A DNA stretch of 64,000 bases from CAWDDG01 sp963801065 (GTDB lineage Bacteria > Actinomycetota > Actinomycetes > Jiangellales > Jiangellaceae), in assembly GCA_963801065.1 (NCBI GenBank), contig CAWDDG010000005.1:186001-250000 (forward strand), in the 5' to 3' direction. The position numbers were made by a program, and so were the translations under genes. Positions 15,966-22,655 of the stretch are shown here, in pieces. The notes under the pieces were generated by a model. The model saw only the letters and a list, made by a program, of their open reading frames with translations, was not told the origin of the DNA and searched no databases. Numbering within the stretch: the first letter of the stretch is position 1; every line of letters starts with the position of its first letter.

Positions 15966-16677
15966 CTAGCACGGATCGACGAGGGCGACTCGCGGCATCA
16001 ACTCGGGAATCGCGGCGATAGTCACGGCGGAGCTGACCGATCCTCCGGTAGCCGATAGCGCCGAGCATCGCTACGGTCATCAGCGCCACAGCGAGTCCGA
16101 CCGCGATCTGGAGCTCGACCACTCCGCCCAGTGCCTGGCAGACGACGGCGGCCAGGACTCCGGTGACCACGGTGTCGATGATGCCGACGATCACGGGGGA
16201 ACCGGCGAGCAGGTGGCTCACGCCCACGTGGCTGCGGAAGCTGTAGGTCTGCAGCACGCCGAACTCATCGTCGTGATGACTGGTGACGAAGTACGGATCG
16301 AGGTCCGGTGCAAGTTCGAGATAGGCCTTGCGGAGCCGATTCATCCCCACCACGAGCCAGGCGTCCTCGATGTCCGCCTCGACCAACCGGATGTACGTAG
16401 CCAGGCCAATGAAGAGCACGATGGGAAGCACCAGGAGCGCGAAGACGCGAAAGTCCTGGCCGAACCCGGTCGCCTGCGCCACCAGGGAGAGCGCAACGAC
16501 GGTGGCCGAGAGAACCGTGAGGAAGGTGCCGGTCCGGCTGAAGATCTCGTTCCAGGTCGCGCTGCGCGTCGCCAGCAGATTCCAGTGTTCCGTCGCCAGG
16601 ATCTGGGCGCGTAGGGCCGCCTCGGCACCACTGTGATCGAGCGGCCGGGGCAGCCTCGCGCCTGGGTCCTGCTTCAT
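15966..16677 (-). pseudogene. Four-helix membrane protein with a 3' frameshift
   Basis: From ATG 16677, preceded by GGAG, this encodes LPRPLDHSGAEAALRAQILA then about 235 residues with two pairs of membrane helices (FLTVLSATVVALSLVAQA; FALLVLPIVLFIGLATYIRL; VIVGIIDTVVTGVLAAVV; IAVGLAVALMTVAMLGAIG). Read straight, the frame runs antisense through the end of the MFS fusion. Skipping one base near 16010 gives YRRIPELMPRVALVDPC and a stop at 15966, 10 bases from the convergent stop. I infer a 1-base insertion, real or an error. The family is not recognised; the topology suggests a bacterial membrane protein with a cytosolic loop. Confidence 0.6.
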
Positions 16678-16706
16678 CGTTGTCTCCAGCTTGAGCATCG
16701 CCAGGC

Positions 16707-16949
16707 CTAGTGTCGACCGTCGGGTCCGGCGGCCCGCGCGCCGCCTGGCAGCTCTCGACCTGGATCCTCGCCCGGGGCGCCGAAGACGGCATCCCAGCGG
16801 TGCAGCAGAAAGAATCCGCCGTGCAGCCATTCGAACGTCTCCGTGCTGGCTGACCTCATGGGCGGCCCGGAGAGGTCGGGTGAGGTCTCCCCATCGAGGC
16901 TCCAGGTGCCCACGAGGAAATCGAGACGGCGTAGTGCGGGGTCAGGCAC
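16707..16949 (-). pseudogene. Truncated DUF1579-like gene
   Basis: From GTG 16949 the frame reads PALRRLDFLVGTWSLDGE then STETFEWLHGGFFLLHRWDA, the first half of a DUF1579 domain (compare RLGALAGRWRSEGY and YEWLPGGYFLVHHVD at 4.6 kb). After GAPGEDPG the family pattern ends and the stop comes at 16707, so about half the domain is missing. Its strong upstream palindrome at 17111 may be the old operator. Confidence 0.65.
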
Positions 16950-17110
16950 GGGGGTTGGTCGGTCTGACGGCGGTCGTCTCGCTCTGACACGGTTGTTGCC
17001 TCCGATTTCATGTGTTGCCTTGGCATGCCCTGACCACAGCGCAGCCTGCTGGCCCTCGACCTCACAACGGGGCCGGAGCGGTCGCGTCGTTCCCGACAGC
17101 ATCCAGACCT

Positions 17111-17135
17111 ATTCGTCCAAGAGTCTTGAACGAAT
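17111..17135. promoter_or_regulatory. 25-bp operator-like palindrome
   Basis: The sequence ATTCGTnCAAGAnTCTTGnACGAAT is symmetric apart from positions 7, 13 and 19. It lies between the DUF1579 remnant and the 3' end of the TipAL gene, in non-coding DNA. Symmetry of this length suggests a dimeric repressor site. A half-site recurs at 12221. Confidence 0.5.
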
Positions 17136-17168
17136 CGCGCACCTGCGGGGTGCGTCTGCCAGCGCCGC

Positions 17169-17939
17169 CTATCGACCCGGCTGGTCAGAGTCGTCGTCGC
17201 TGAGGTTCCGGTCGGCGTAGACCTTCATGGCGTCTCGCACGAGGACCGCGGTGCCGGCGCCGTATTGGTCGTAATTGGCCGTGAATCGAGGGTCGTTGAC
17301 GTACATCTCGCCGAGACCGATGACGTAATCCTTCGTTGGCGTCGTCGTGATCGACAGCCACTCGACCTGGCGCCTGGCGATGTCCTGAACGTCCTCGCTG
17401 TCGGGTGACTTCCCGGCCTGCTTGGCTCGGCCGAAGCCCTCGGCGATCTCGCGCTGCTGGCGCTGGAACGCAGCCTTGTCCTCAGCGGACAGCGATCGCC
17501 ACCAGCGGTCTCCCTTCTCGTAGGCCTCCCGCCCCCAGCGCTGGGTGACTTCTTGCTCGTACCGGGTGTGGTCGAAGCCGTCGAACGCTTCTTCTGGCAT
17601 CAGTTGCTCACCTCCTTCCGTCTTGCGCAGGGTCGTCTTCACCGACTCGATCTGGCGCCCGATGCGCGCGCGCTCGGCCTCCAGGAGTTCAAGGTGGGTG
17701 CGCAGCGCGGCTGCGGTGTCCCGCTGACCGTCGAGGATCTCGGCGATTGCCGGCAGGCCGAGGCCGAGCTCGCGCAGCAGCAGGATCCGCTGCAACCGCA
17801 CCAGAGCGTCCTCGTCGTAGTAGCGGTACCCGTTGCCCGCCGTGCGGCTGGGCGCGAGCAATCCCAGCTGCCCGTAGTGGCGCAGCGTGCGGCTCGTCGT
17901 GCCCGCCGAGCGCGCGATGTCCTGGATCGACCACTCCAC
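17169..17939 (-). CDS. TipAL-type MerR transcriptional regulator
   Basis: A 256-residue regulator, the size of TipAL. Residues 1-70 are a MerR winged helix: IQDIARSAGTTSRTLRHYGQ, then GLLAPSRTAGNGYRYYDEDA. A long dimerisation helix (residues 75-120) follows. Residues 135-245 form a TipAS ligand-binding domain: FDHTRYEQEVTQRWGREAYE, DRWWRSLSAEDKAAFQRQQ, and IGLGEMYVNDPRFTANYDQY. TipA proteins bind thiopeptide antibiotics and then activate promoters with 19-bp spacers. The protein has no cysteine, so the covalent thiostrepton link known in TipA cannot form. GAGGAGGGA lies 7 nt before GTG 17939. Its own promoter carries the same operator as the L11 paralogue. Confidence 0.88.
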   Translation of the reverse strand: MEWSIQDIARSAGTTSRTLRHYGQLGLLAPSRTAGNGYRYYDEDALVRLQRILLLRELGLGLPAIAEILDGQRDTAAALRTHLELLEAERARIGRQIESVKTTLRKTEGGEQLMPEEAFDGFDHTRYEQEVTQRWGREAYEKGDRWWRSLSAEDKAAFQRQQREIAEGFGRAKQAGKSPDSEDVQDIARRQVEWLSITTTPTKDYVIGLGEMYVNDPRFTANYDQYGAGTAVLVRDAMKVYADRNLSDDDSDQPGR

Positions 17940-17968
17940 CGCGGCTCCCTCCTCACACTGTCCATGCC

Positions 17969-17999
17969 ATGCTAGATGTTGACGTAGCGTCAAGGTCAA
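17969..17999 (-). promoter_or_regulatory. MerR-type promoter and operator of the TipAL gene
   Basis: On the minus strand TTGACC (17999-17994), a 19-bp spacer and TAGCAT (17974-17969). The spacer holds TTGACG-CTA-CGTCAA, centred between the boxes. An overlong 19-bp spacer with a central dyad is the signature of promoters activated by MerR proteins through DNA twisting, so the gene is probably autoregulated. Confidence 0.75.
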
Positions 18000-18005
18000 T
18001 CGCTC

Positions 18006-18026
18006 CCGTCGACAGCGCCACCGATC
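18006..18026. repeat. 21-bp direct repeat, left copy
   Basis: CCGTCGACAGCGC(C)AC(C)GATC matches 18718-18738 at 19 of 21 positions in the same orientation. The copies sit just outside the two TipA operators. Removing the roughly 710 bp between them would leave operator-repeat-operator between TipAL and the L11 gene, so the intervening segment is probably an insertion. Confidence 0.5.
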
Positions 18027-18029
18027 CCG

Positions 18030-18110
18030 CAATCAGGACAAGCCGCGAGGTTCTACACCGACGTGGTCGGCCTTCGGGTCAACACCGACATGCCCGACAG
18101 CGCCCTGGCG
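18030..18110 (+). pseudogene. Fragment of a VOC gene
   Basis: In one frame this encodes ARFYTDVVGLRVNTDMPDSA, the first conserved helix and strand of a VOC domain; NQDK, just before it, is in a neighbouring frame. Neither the N-terminus nor the rest of the domain is present. It is a remnant of about 25 codons, between the TipAL promoter and a membrane protein gene. Confidence 0.5.
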
Positions 18111-18119
18111 CAGTCCCTC

Positions 18120-18578
18120 TCATCGGGCGCTCGCGCGGGCGCCGGTGTGCGCGCGAACGATCAGTGGGATCCCGACGGCCGCCGGAAGGATCCAGGCGAC
18201 GATCTCGGCGGTGGTCGAGATGTCACCCGCGCTCACCACAAGGAGCGCCGTCACCAGCGCGACATAGGAGCCACCCAGTCCGTGCGCGCCTACCCATCTC
18301 GGCCAGCCTCGCCGTACCGCCATGTAGCCGACGAGCCCCAAGAGGTAGGACAGCACAGCGATCGGAACGAGCCACCACAGCCGCGACCAGTCCAGTAGCG
18401 ACACCACCGCTGCTGTCAGGCAGGTGGCGAAGACGGCCCACAGGTACGCTGTCAACACCCGTTCACGACTGCTGTGCCGGCGTGCAGCTAGGAGAAGCGC
18501 CAGCGGTCCGAGGGCCAGCGCCAAGGCACCGCTGACGATGTGGAGTGGAAGGAATACAGCTCGCAAGATCCACCTCAC
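18120..18578 (-). CDS. DUF2306-like membrane protein
   Basis: A 152-residue integral membrane protein with four or five helices: FLPLHIVSGALALALGPLAL, VLTAYLWAVFATCLTAAVVS, LWWLVPIAVLSYLLGLVGYM, SYVALVTALLVVSAGDI, IVAWILPAAVGIPLIV. An early HI(V)SGALAL and a later HGLGGSY resemble DUF2306 proteins, whose role is unknown. It lies inside the segment flanked by 21-bp repeats. Start choice is the first ATG. Confidence 0.6.
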   Translation of the reverse strand: MRWILRAVFLPLHIVSGALALALGPLALLLAARRHSSRERVLTAYLWAVFATCLTAAVVSLLDWSRLWWLVPIAVLSYLLGLVGYMAVRRGWPRWVGAHGLGGSYVALVTALLVVSAGDISTTAEIVAWILPAAVGIPLIVRAHTGARASAR

Positions 18579-18717
18579 GCGTACGACCCGGTCTGAGACT
18601 AGCGCCCACTCGGCTGGCCGGCTGTACCGATCTGTTCTCGCTGGCTGGTGCTCGTCACACCGTCAGGTGACGTGACCACAGGCCGTGCGTCCCCCCGTCC
18701 CGCCGGGCGCGACTGCT

Positions 18718-18738
18718 CCGTCGACAGCGCTACAGATC
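18718..18738. repeat. 21-bp direct repeat, right copy
   Basis: Partner of 18006-18026 with two mismatches. It ends 9 bp before the palindrome of the L11 promoter, a mirror of the left side, where the repeat begins 11 bp after the TipAL palindrome. Confidence 0.5.
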
Positions 18739-18742
18739 TTGC

Positions 18743-18780
18743 TTGACCTTGACGCAACGTCAAGATCTAACGTCCTGAAC
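18743..18780 (+). promoter_or_regulatory. MerR-type promoter and operator of the L11 paralogue
   Basis: TTGACC (18743-18748), a 19-bp spacer and TAACGT (18768-18773) lie 7 nt before ATG 18781. The spacer holds CTTGACG-CAA-CGTCAAG, a perfect 7-bp dyad, and 27 of the 31 promoter positions equal those of the TipAL promoter. There is no Shine-Dalgarno, so the mRNA is probably leaderless. This is the strongest evidence that TipAL activates the L11 gene. Confidence 0.78.
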
Positions 18781-19209
18781 ATGCCACCCACGAAGCGTGT
18801 CGCCGCCGTCGTCAACATCCAGCTCGAGGCCGGAGAGGCCAACATGGGCAAGGCGGGCCAGGCCCTCGGCCCGCACGGGATCGACCTGATCGAGGTCGTC
18901 CGCACCTACAACGCGGCCACCGCGAATCAGCGCGGGGAGATCGTCCCTGCCGTCATCACCATCTACGAGGACCGGTCCTTCTCCCTTGTCACCAAGACCC
19001 CACCGACGTCCGCGCTGCTACGACAGGCAGCCGGACTCACCAAGGGCTCCCCGCGCCCCAATGGTGCCCCGGTCGCCACGTTGACCAGAGCCCAGGTCCG
19101 TGAGGTGGCCCAGCGCAAGCTGCCCGACCTCAACACGGATGATCTCGACGCCGCCGAGAAGACCGTCGCCGGCACCGCCCGATCCATGAGCATCGCGATC
19201 TCCGACTGA
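18781..19209 (+). CDS. Paralogue of ribosomal protein L11 lacking the thiopeptide-contact prolines
   Basis: A 142-residue, full-length L11 (bL11/uL11). The N-terminal domain has VVNIQLEAGEAN and YNAAT, then VITIYEDRSFSLVTKTPP. The rRNA-binding C-terminal domain has LTRAQVREVAQRKLPDLNTD and ends AGTARSMSI. In normal L11 the segment after AN reads P-x-P-P-V-G-P-A-L-G; here it is MGKAGQALG, one residue shorter and with no proline. Those prolines contact thiostrepton and micrococcin, and their mutation gives resistance in several bacteria. The gene stands alone, without rplA, nusG or secE, under a TipAL-type promoter. I infer an inducible, drug-insensitive replacement for housekeeping L11. Confidence 0.9.
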   Translation: MPPTKRVAAVVNIQLEAGEANMGKAGQALGPHGIDLIEVVRTYNAATANQRGEIVPAVITIYEDRSFSLVTKTPPTSALLRQAAGLTKGSPRPNGAPVATLTRAQVREVAQRKLPDLNTDDLDAAEKTVAGTARSMSIAISD

Positions 19210-19529
19210 GTGCCACGCCGACAGCCGCCGTCGTTGTGTCTCGCCGTGCGGCTACTCTCCATATGAGAGACGGCGCCTACGGGGTGTTCGCCGCAGCGGT
19301 GAGGAACCACGTCGTCTCTCGACCTCGGGTGATGACCTGGATGCGGCGTGCCTTCGCCGGCTCCTTCATCGCGCTCGGGGCCAGGCTGGCCGCACTGCAG
19401 CACCCGGTTCGACAATCCGGCCCGCGCATCATGTCGTATTGCCGCGTACAACTCCACACGAGACCGCTCCGCCGACATCGAGCACCGGTTGGGCTGCGTT
19501 TGCGGCTACGGACTCACCATCCGTCGTTC
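19210..19529. other. 320-bp stretch without a recognisable gene
   Basis: Several frames are open but none gives a known family, signal peptide or ribosome site. One frame contains WMRRAFAGSFIALGARLAAL, a short amphipathic or membrane-like helix, which is not enough for a call. No repeats or strong hairpins were seen. Confidence 0.4.
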
Positions 19530-19880
19530 CTACGGGGCGTTCTGACCTGTCGACTGGTCCATGACGTAGATGGTCGCCCCGCCCGGGTCCTGGTAGGTGG
19601 CCAGGAAGCCGCCGGGGATCTCCGAGGGCTCTTCGACCACGGCGAGCGTCACCGCACGAGCAGAATGGAAGGCCTCGACACTGTCGACGACGAACAGCGG
19701 CCCGACCGGGGCGTCGGGGTCGTGGGCATCGAGCATGAACTGCACCTCGGTGCCCGGCAAGGCCAGCACGACGGTCGCGTCGCCTTCGCGCCACATCTCG
19801 GTGAAGCCGAGGCTGTCGCGGTAGAGGGCGAGCGAGGCCTTCAGGTCGGAGGTGGGGACGAACAGGAACTCGAGCTTCAT
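19530..19880 (-). CDS. VOC family protein
   Basis: A 116-residue single VOC domain: LEFLFVPTSDLKASLALYRD, SLGFTEMWREGDATVVLALP, then FLATYQDPGGATIYVMDQS at the end. Likely a glyoxalase- or bleomycin-resistance-fold binding protein of unknown ligand. It is divergent from a TetR regulator, which is the probable controller through the palindrome at 19919. Confidence 0.83.
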   Translation of the reverse strand: MKLEFLFVPTSDLKASLALYRDSLGFTEMWREGDATVVLALPGTEVQFMLDAHDPDAPVGPLFVVDSVEAFHSARAVTLAVVEEPSEIPGGFLATYQDPGGATIYVMDQSTGQNAP

Positions 19881-19918
19881 GGCGCAACCTTCCGTGTCGT
19901 AACTAGATTTGCGCAGAG

Positions 19919-19933
19919 CATAACGACATTATG
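19919..19933. promoter_or_regulatory. Palindrome between VOC and TetR genes
   Basis: CATAA-CGACA-TTATG lies 6 nt before the GTG start of the TetR gene and 39 nt from the VOC start. It overlaps a CATTAT -10 box. Its position suits a TetR operator that silences both divergent genes. Confidence 0.45.
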
Positions 19934-19938
19934 GTCGG

Positions 19939-20469
19939 GTGCGCGAGTGGATTCCGGTTTCGACCTCCCCGAGGGGCAGGCTCGTGCTCGCCGCGGTCAA
20001 GGAGTTCGGGGCGCGCCCTTTCGACGAGGTCACGGTCGCTGAGCTGGCGGCAGCGGCGAAGGTCACCACGGGCGCGCTCTACCACCACTTCGGCAGCAAG
20101 CTCAGGCTGTACACCTTCGTGCGGGATGACGTCGAACGGCGCCTCTTGGACCGGATGGAAGGCGCGGTGGCGGCCATGGGATCGGACTGGGATCGCTCGG
20201 CAGCCGTGACGTCCGCCTTGCTTGTCGGGCTGGACTTCGCCGTACGCGAGGACTTCATCCGCATCCTGGGGGACCCTCCCGCGGGCACGGAACATGACCG
20301 GCTGGCCGAGATGCTCAGCCAGAACGCCGTCCCGCCGGCACCGCTTCTCGGCCGGGTGCTCGCGGCGGCCTGGCGTGCGGCACTAGCGGCGATCGCCGAA
20401 GGCGCGGAGCCGGAGCACGCCCGCGCCGCCATCGCGGCTCTAAGATTCCACTCGCCCGACGGCGAATGA
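19939..20469 (+). CDS. TetR family transcriptional regulator
   Basis: A 176-residue TetR-type repressor. The N-terminal helix-turn-helix is LVLAAVKEFGARPFDEVTVA, ELAAAAKVTTGALYHHFGSK. The remaining 110 residues are a helical ligand-binding domain, somewhat shorter than average. GTG 19939 is the likely start, leaderless or nearly so. It is divergent from a VOC gene. Confidence 0.82.
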   Translation: MREWIPVSTSPRGRLVLAAVKEFGARPFDEVTVAELAAAAKVTTGALYHHFGSKLRLYTFVRDDVERRLLDRMEGAVAAMGSDWDRSAAVTSALLVGLDFAVREDFIRILGDPPAGTEHDRLAEMLSQNAVPPAPLLGRVLAAAWRAALAAIAEGAEPEHARAAIAALRFHSPDGE

Positions 20470-20557
20470 AGGCCCCGTCGAGCCGGGTCGGCTCCGGCCG
20501 GGCAGGGGTGGCCTGGGTTGCACAGGGGTCGTTGATCTTGTCGCCGAGCTCGGTTCG

Positions 20558-21154
20558 TCAGCGCACGACGCGATAGGTGATGTGCGTCGCGAACGGTGAC
20601 TGGAGCAGGCGCAGGTGTTCGAGGCCGACCGTCTCGTCGAAGTCGTCGAACAGGCGCTTGCCACCGCCGAGAACGACCGGCGCGATCGAGATCGACAGCT
20701 CTTCCACGTGTCCGGCGCGCAGCGCCTGACGGATGACATCCGCCCCGCCCATGACGAACACGTCCTTGCCGCCCGACGCGTCGCGGGCCCGGGCGATCGC
20801 CTCGACCAGCCCGTTCACGAACGTGAATCCGGCGTCTGCGGGTACGGCCTCCGGCCGGTGCGTCACCACGAAGAACGGCACGCCGAACGGATTGTGGCCG
20901 CCCCACGCCTCCGCTGCCTCGTACGTGTTGCGGCCGCCGACGACGGCGCCGACGCGAGCCGTCGCCTCGTCGAGAACCTCCTTGTCCGCACCCGTCGGCT
21001 CGCCTCTTGCCTCCTCGTCGTAGCTCCATGGGCGGCCGAAGACCCAGTAGTGCAATCGCTCACCCCCATCGCCCAAACCGCGGCCCGGTCCGTCGCTCGG
21101 CCCGGTGATGTACCCGTCCAGCGAGGTCGTGATCCCTGCGGCCACCTTCGTCAT
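20558..21154 (-). CDS. Dihydrofolate reductase family (RibD C-terminal) protein
   Basis: A 198-residue protein with the RibD C-terminal/DHFR-like fold: KVAAGITTSLDGYITGPSDG at the start, ARVGAVVGGRNTYEAAEAWG, DVFVMGGADVIRQALRAGHV as the NADPH-binding segment, and IAPVVLGGGKRLFDDFDE. Members are NADPH-dependent reductases of unknown substrate. The ATG overlaps the stop of the hydrolase gene upstream (ATGA), so the pair is one transcription unit. Confidence 0.85.
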   Translation of the reverse strand: MTKVAAGITTSLDGYITGPSDGPGRGLGDGGERLHYWVFGRPWSYDEEARGEPTGADKEVLDEATARVGAVVGGRNTYEAAEAWGGHNPFGVPFFVVTHRPEAVPADAGFTFVNGLVEAIARARDASGGKDVFVMGGADVIRQALRAGHVEELSISIAPVVLGGGKRLFDDFDETVGLEHLRLLQSPFATHITYRVVR

Positions 21155-21978
21155 CGCCCGTCCCTCCCGCTGATGGCTGGGTCGGAATTGAAGAACTCCA
21201 CCAGCACGGGAGCAATCGCCTCCGCAGCGACCTCGTGCGTCTGGCCTTCCAGGGTGCGGTGCTGTGCGTTGGGGATAGCGTTTGCGAGCGCCACAGAGGC
21301 GATATGCATGAACGGGTAGCTGGCCCCGCCGTCCATGATGAGCGTCGGCACAGCAACACGGGTCGCTCGCTCGGTGGGCACCGAGGCATCTTCACCGAGG
21401 ACGGCGGCATCGTAGGCAATCGTGGGCGCTACCGCTTCCCACATCGCCCACATGGGATACTGGCGCATCCCATCAAGCTGTTCTGCGGGCACACCCAGCA
21501 ACGTCATAAAGAGCGCTACCGCGTCGCCTCGGCGACCTTCCGCAAGCACTCTCTTGAGCTGCTCTCTGAAGTCTCTCCATGCCTGCCCGGCAGCTTCATC
21601 ATCGTTGTAGGGCGCCTCGTACATCGCGAGCTTCTTCACTTTGCCGTCGAGCGCGAGCGCGGCCTCGAAGGCAAGCGCCGCGCCGGAGGAAATACCGGAC
21701 ACGAACGCCGATCCACCCGCCTCGTCGATGAGGGCTTCGATGTCTTCGATCTCACGCTCAACCGCATACGGCTGCGTATCCGTGCTGTCGCCTCGTCCCC
21801 GACGATCATAGTGATACACGGTGAAATGCTGGGCCAGTAGGGGCAGCGCAGCGAGTTGCGCGGTCTCTGAGTCCATGGCTCGTTGTTCAAACATGCCACC
21901 CACGAGGATGAGCGCCGGTCCCGTACCTGACTGATCGAACGCGATGGTCGCGCCATGCTTCGAAATGACTGTGCTCAT
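21151..21978 (-). CDS. Alpha/beta hydrolase
   Basis: A 275-residue alpha/beta hydrolase. ATG 21978 has GGAGA upstream. It shows the oxyanion segment ILVGGMFEQRAM, the strand HYDRRGRGDSTDTQPY, the nucleophile elbow SAFVSGISSGAALAFEAAL (Ser in G-I-S-S-G), and a late histidine in GQTHEVAAEAIAP. The acid is probably the Asp in TLIMDGGAS. The substrate is unknown; it could be an esterase or lactonase. Coupled to the DHFR-like gene downstream. Confidence 0.84.
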   Translation of the reverse strand: MSTVISKHGATIAFDQSGTGPALILVGGMFEQRAMDSETAQLAALPLLAQHFTVYHYDRRGRGDSTDTQPYAVEREIEDIEALIDEAGGSAFVSGISSGAALAFEAALALDGKVKKLAMYEAPYNDDEAAGQAWRDFREQLKRVLAEGRRGDAVALFMTLLGVPAEQLDGMRQYPMWAMWEAVAPTIAYDAAVLGEDASVPTERATRVAVPTLIMDGGASYPFMHIASVALANAIPNAQHRTLEGQTHEVAAEAIAPVLVEFFNSDPAISGRDGR

Positions 21979-22326
21979 GTGCGTTCTCCGAGTCTCGACG
22001 GCGGACGGACGTGGCGGCCGCGTCCGGAAGACGTGATTGGTGCTCGTGGGGGTGCGGCCGTGTGTAGCATCGCCTCTCCCCTCTGCTGGCACCACTCCGG
22101 TGCCTCTCAGCAGTGACGTCGGAGCCACCGATCCATCTCGGACACTCACCCGGCAAGATCCGCGAATTGCCGCTGCCTGGACTCGATCACCTTCGTCCGC
22201 TCGTTCGGCGATCTGGTGCGTCGCGAGGAGCAGAGCACCTGAACCCTGAGCCCTGACCCGTCGGTCCGCAGCCGCTACTCGATCACGAGGATCGCCGTGG
22301 TTTCACACCCCGACCCGGCAATTCGT
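21979..22326. other. 348-bp stretch without a recognisable gene
   Basis: The segment upstream of the hydrolase has no frame with a known domain or a convincing start. It must contain the hydrolase promoter. No repeat or long hairpin was seen. The region 22160-22240 has coding-like composition but no identity could be assigned. Confidence 0.4.
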
Positions 22327-22629
22327 CTATCCGTCACGACCGCGCAGGAGTCCCATCTCGAAGGGACGGAGCTCGCCTCGCGCGTAACCGCCATTGGCGG
22401 CTGGATCGTGCGAGACGGTGCGCCGCGCCGATTCTTCGTCCGCCGCATCAAAGATCGCGATCCCGGTATTGATCGCGCCGCCGGTGGGACCGGCCAGCAC
22501 GAGAAGACCTTCCTCGAGCAGCCGTCCGAGCCACTCGAAATGGCGGCTCCATGCAGCCATCTCTTCGCTGGTCATCGTCGCCGCGAAGTTCTCGCGGGGC
22601 GGATGGAGGAAATAGATCCACTCCGACAT
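22327..22629 (-). CDS. YciI-like protein
   Basis: A 100-residue protein of the YciI/YCII superfamily: EWIYFLHPPRENFAATMTSE, HFEWLGRLLEEGLLVLAGPT, then IAIFDAADEESARRTVSHDP and an ELRPFEMG end. ATG 22629 is chosen because AAAGGAGA lies 7 nt upstream. YciI-like domains are small ferredoxin-fold proteins with a His-Asp pair, of uncertain enzyme role, and occur in actinobacteria beside VOC and sigma genes. It follows the VOC gene by 26 nt on the same strand and is likely in the same operon. Confidence 0.78.
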   Translation of the reverse strand: MSEWIYFLHPPRENFAATMTSEEMAAWSRHFEWLGRLLEEGLLVLAGPTGGAINTGIAIFDAADEESARRTVSHDPAANGGYARGELRPFEMGLLRGRDG

Positions 22630-22655
22630 CGTCGGGTCTCCTTTTCGATCTAGGA

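Noticed and set aside
15730..16830. A 366-codon open frame on the minus strand
   Set aside because: The membrane protein is only the part from 16677. The C-terminal 75 codons lie opposite the anti-sigma domain and look like shadow coding after a frameshift.
17169..19209. A thiopeptide biosynthesis cluster next to the TipAL/L11 genes
   Set aside because: No precursor peptide, YcaO, dehydratase or cyclase genes are visible in the window, so self-immunity of a producer is not supported here.
19236..20042. A 268-codon open frame starting in the spacer after the L11 gene
   Set aside because: Most of it is antisense to the VOC gene at 19530-19880 and it has no domain; the first part has no ribosome site.
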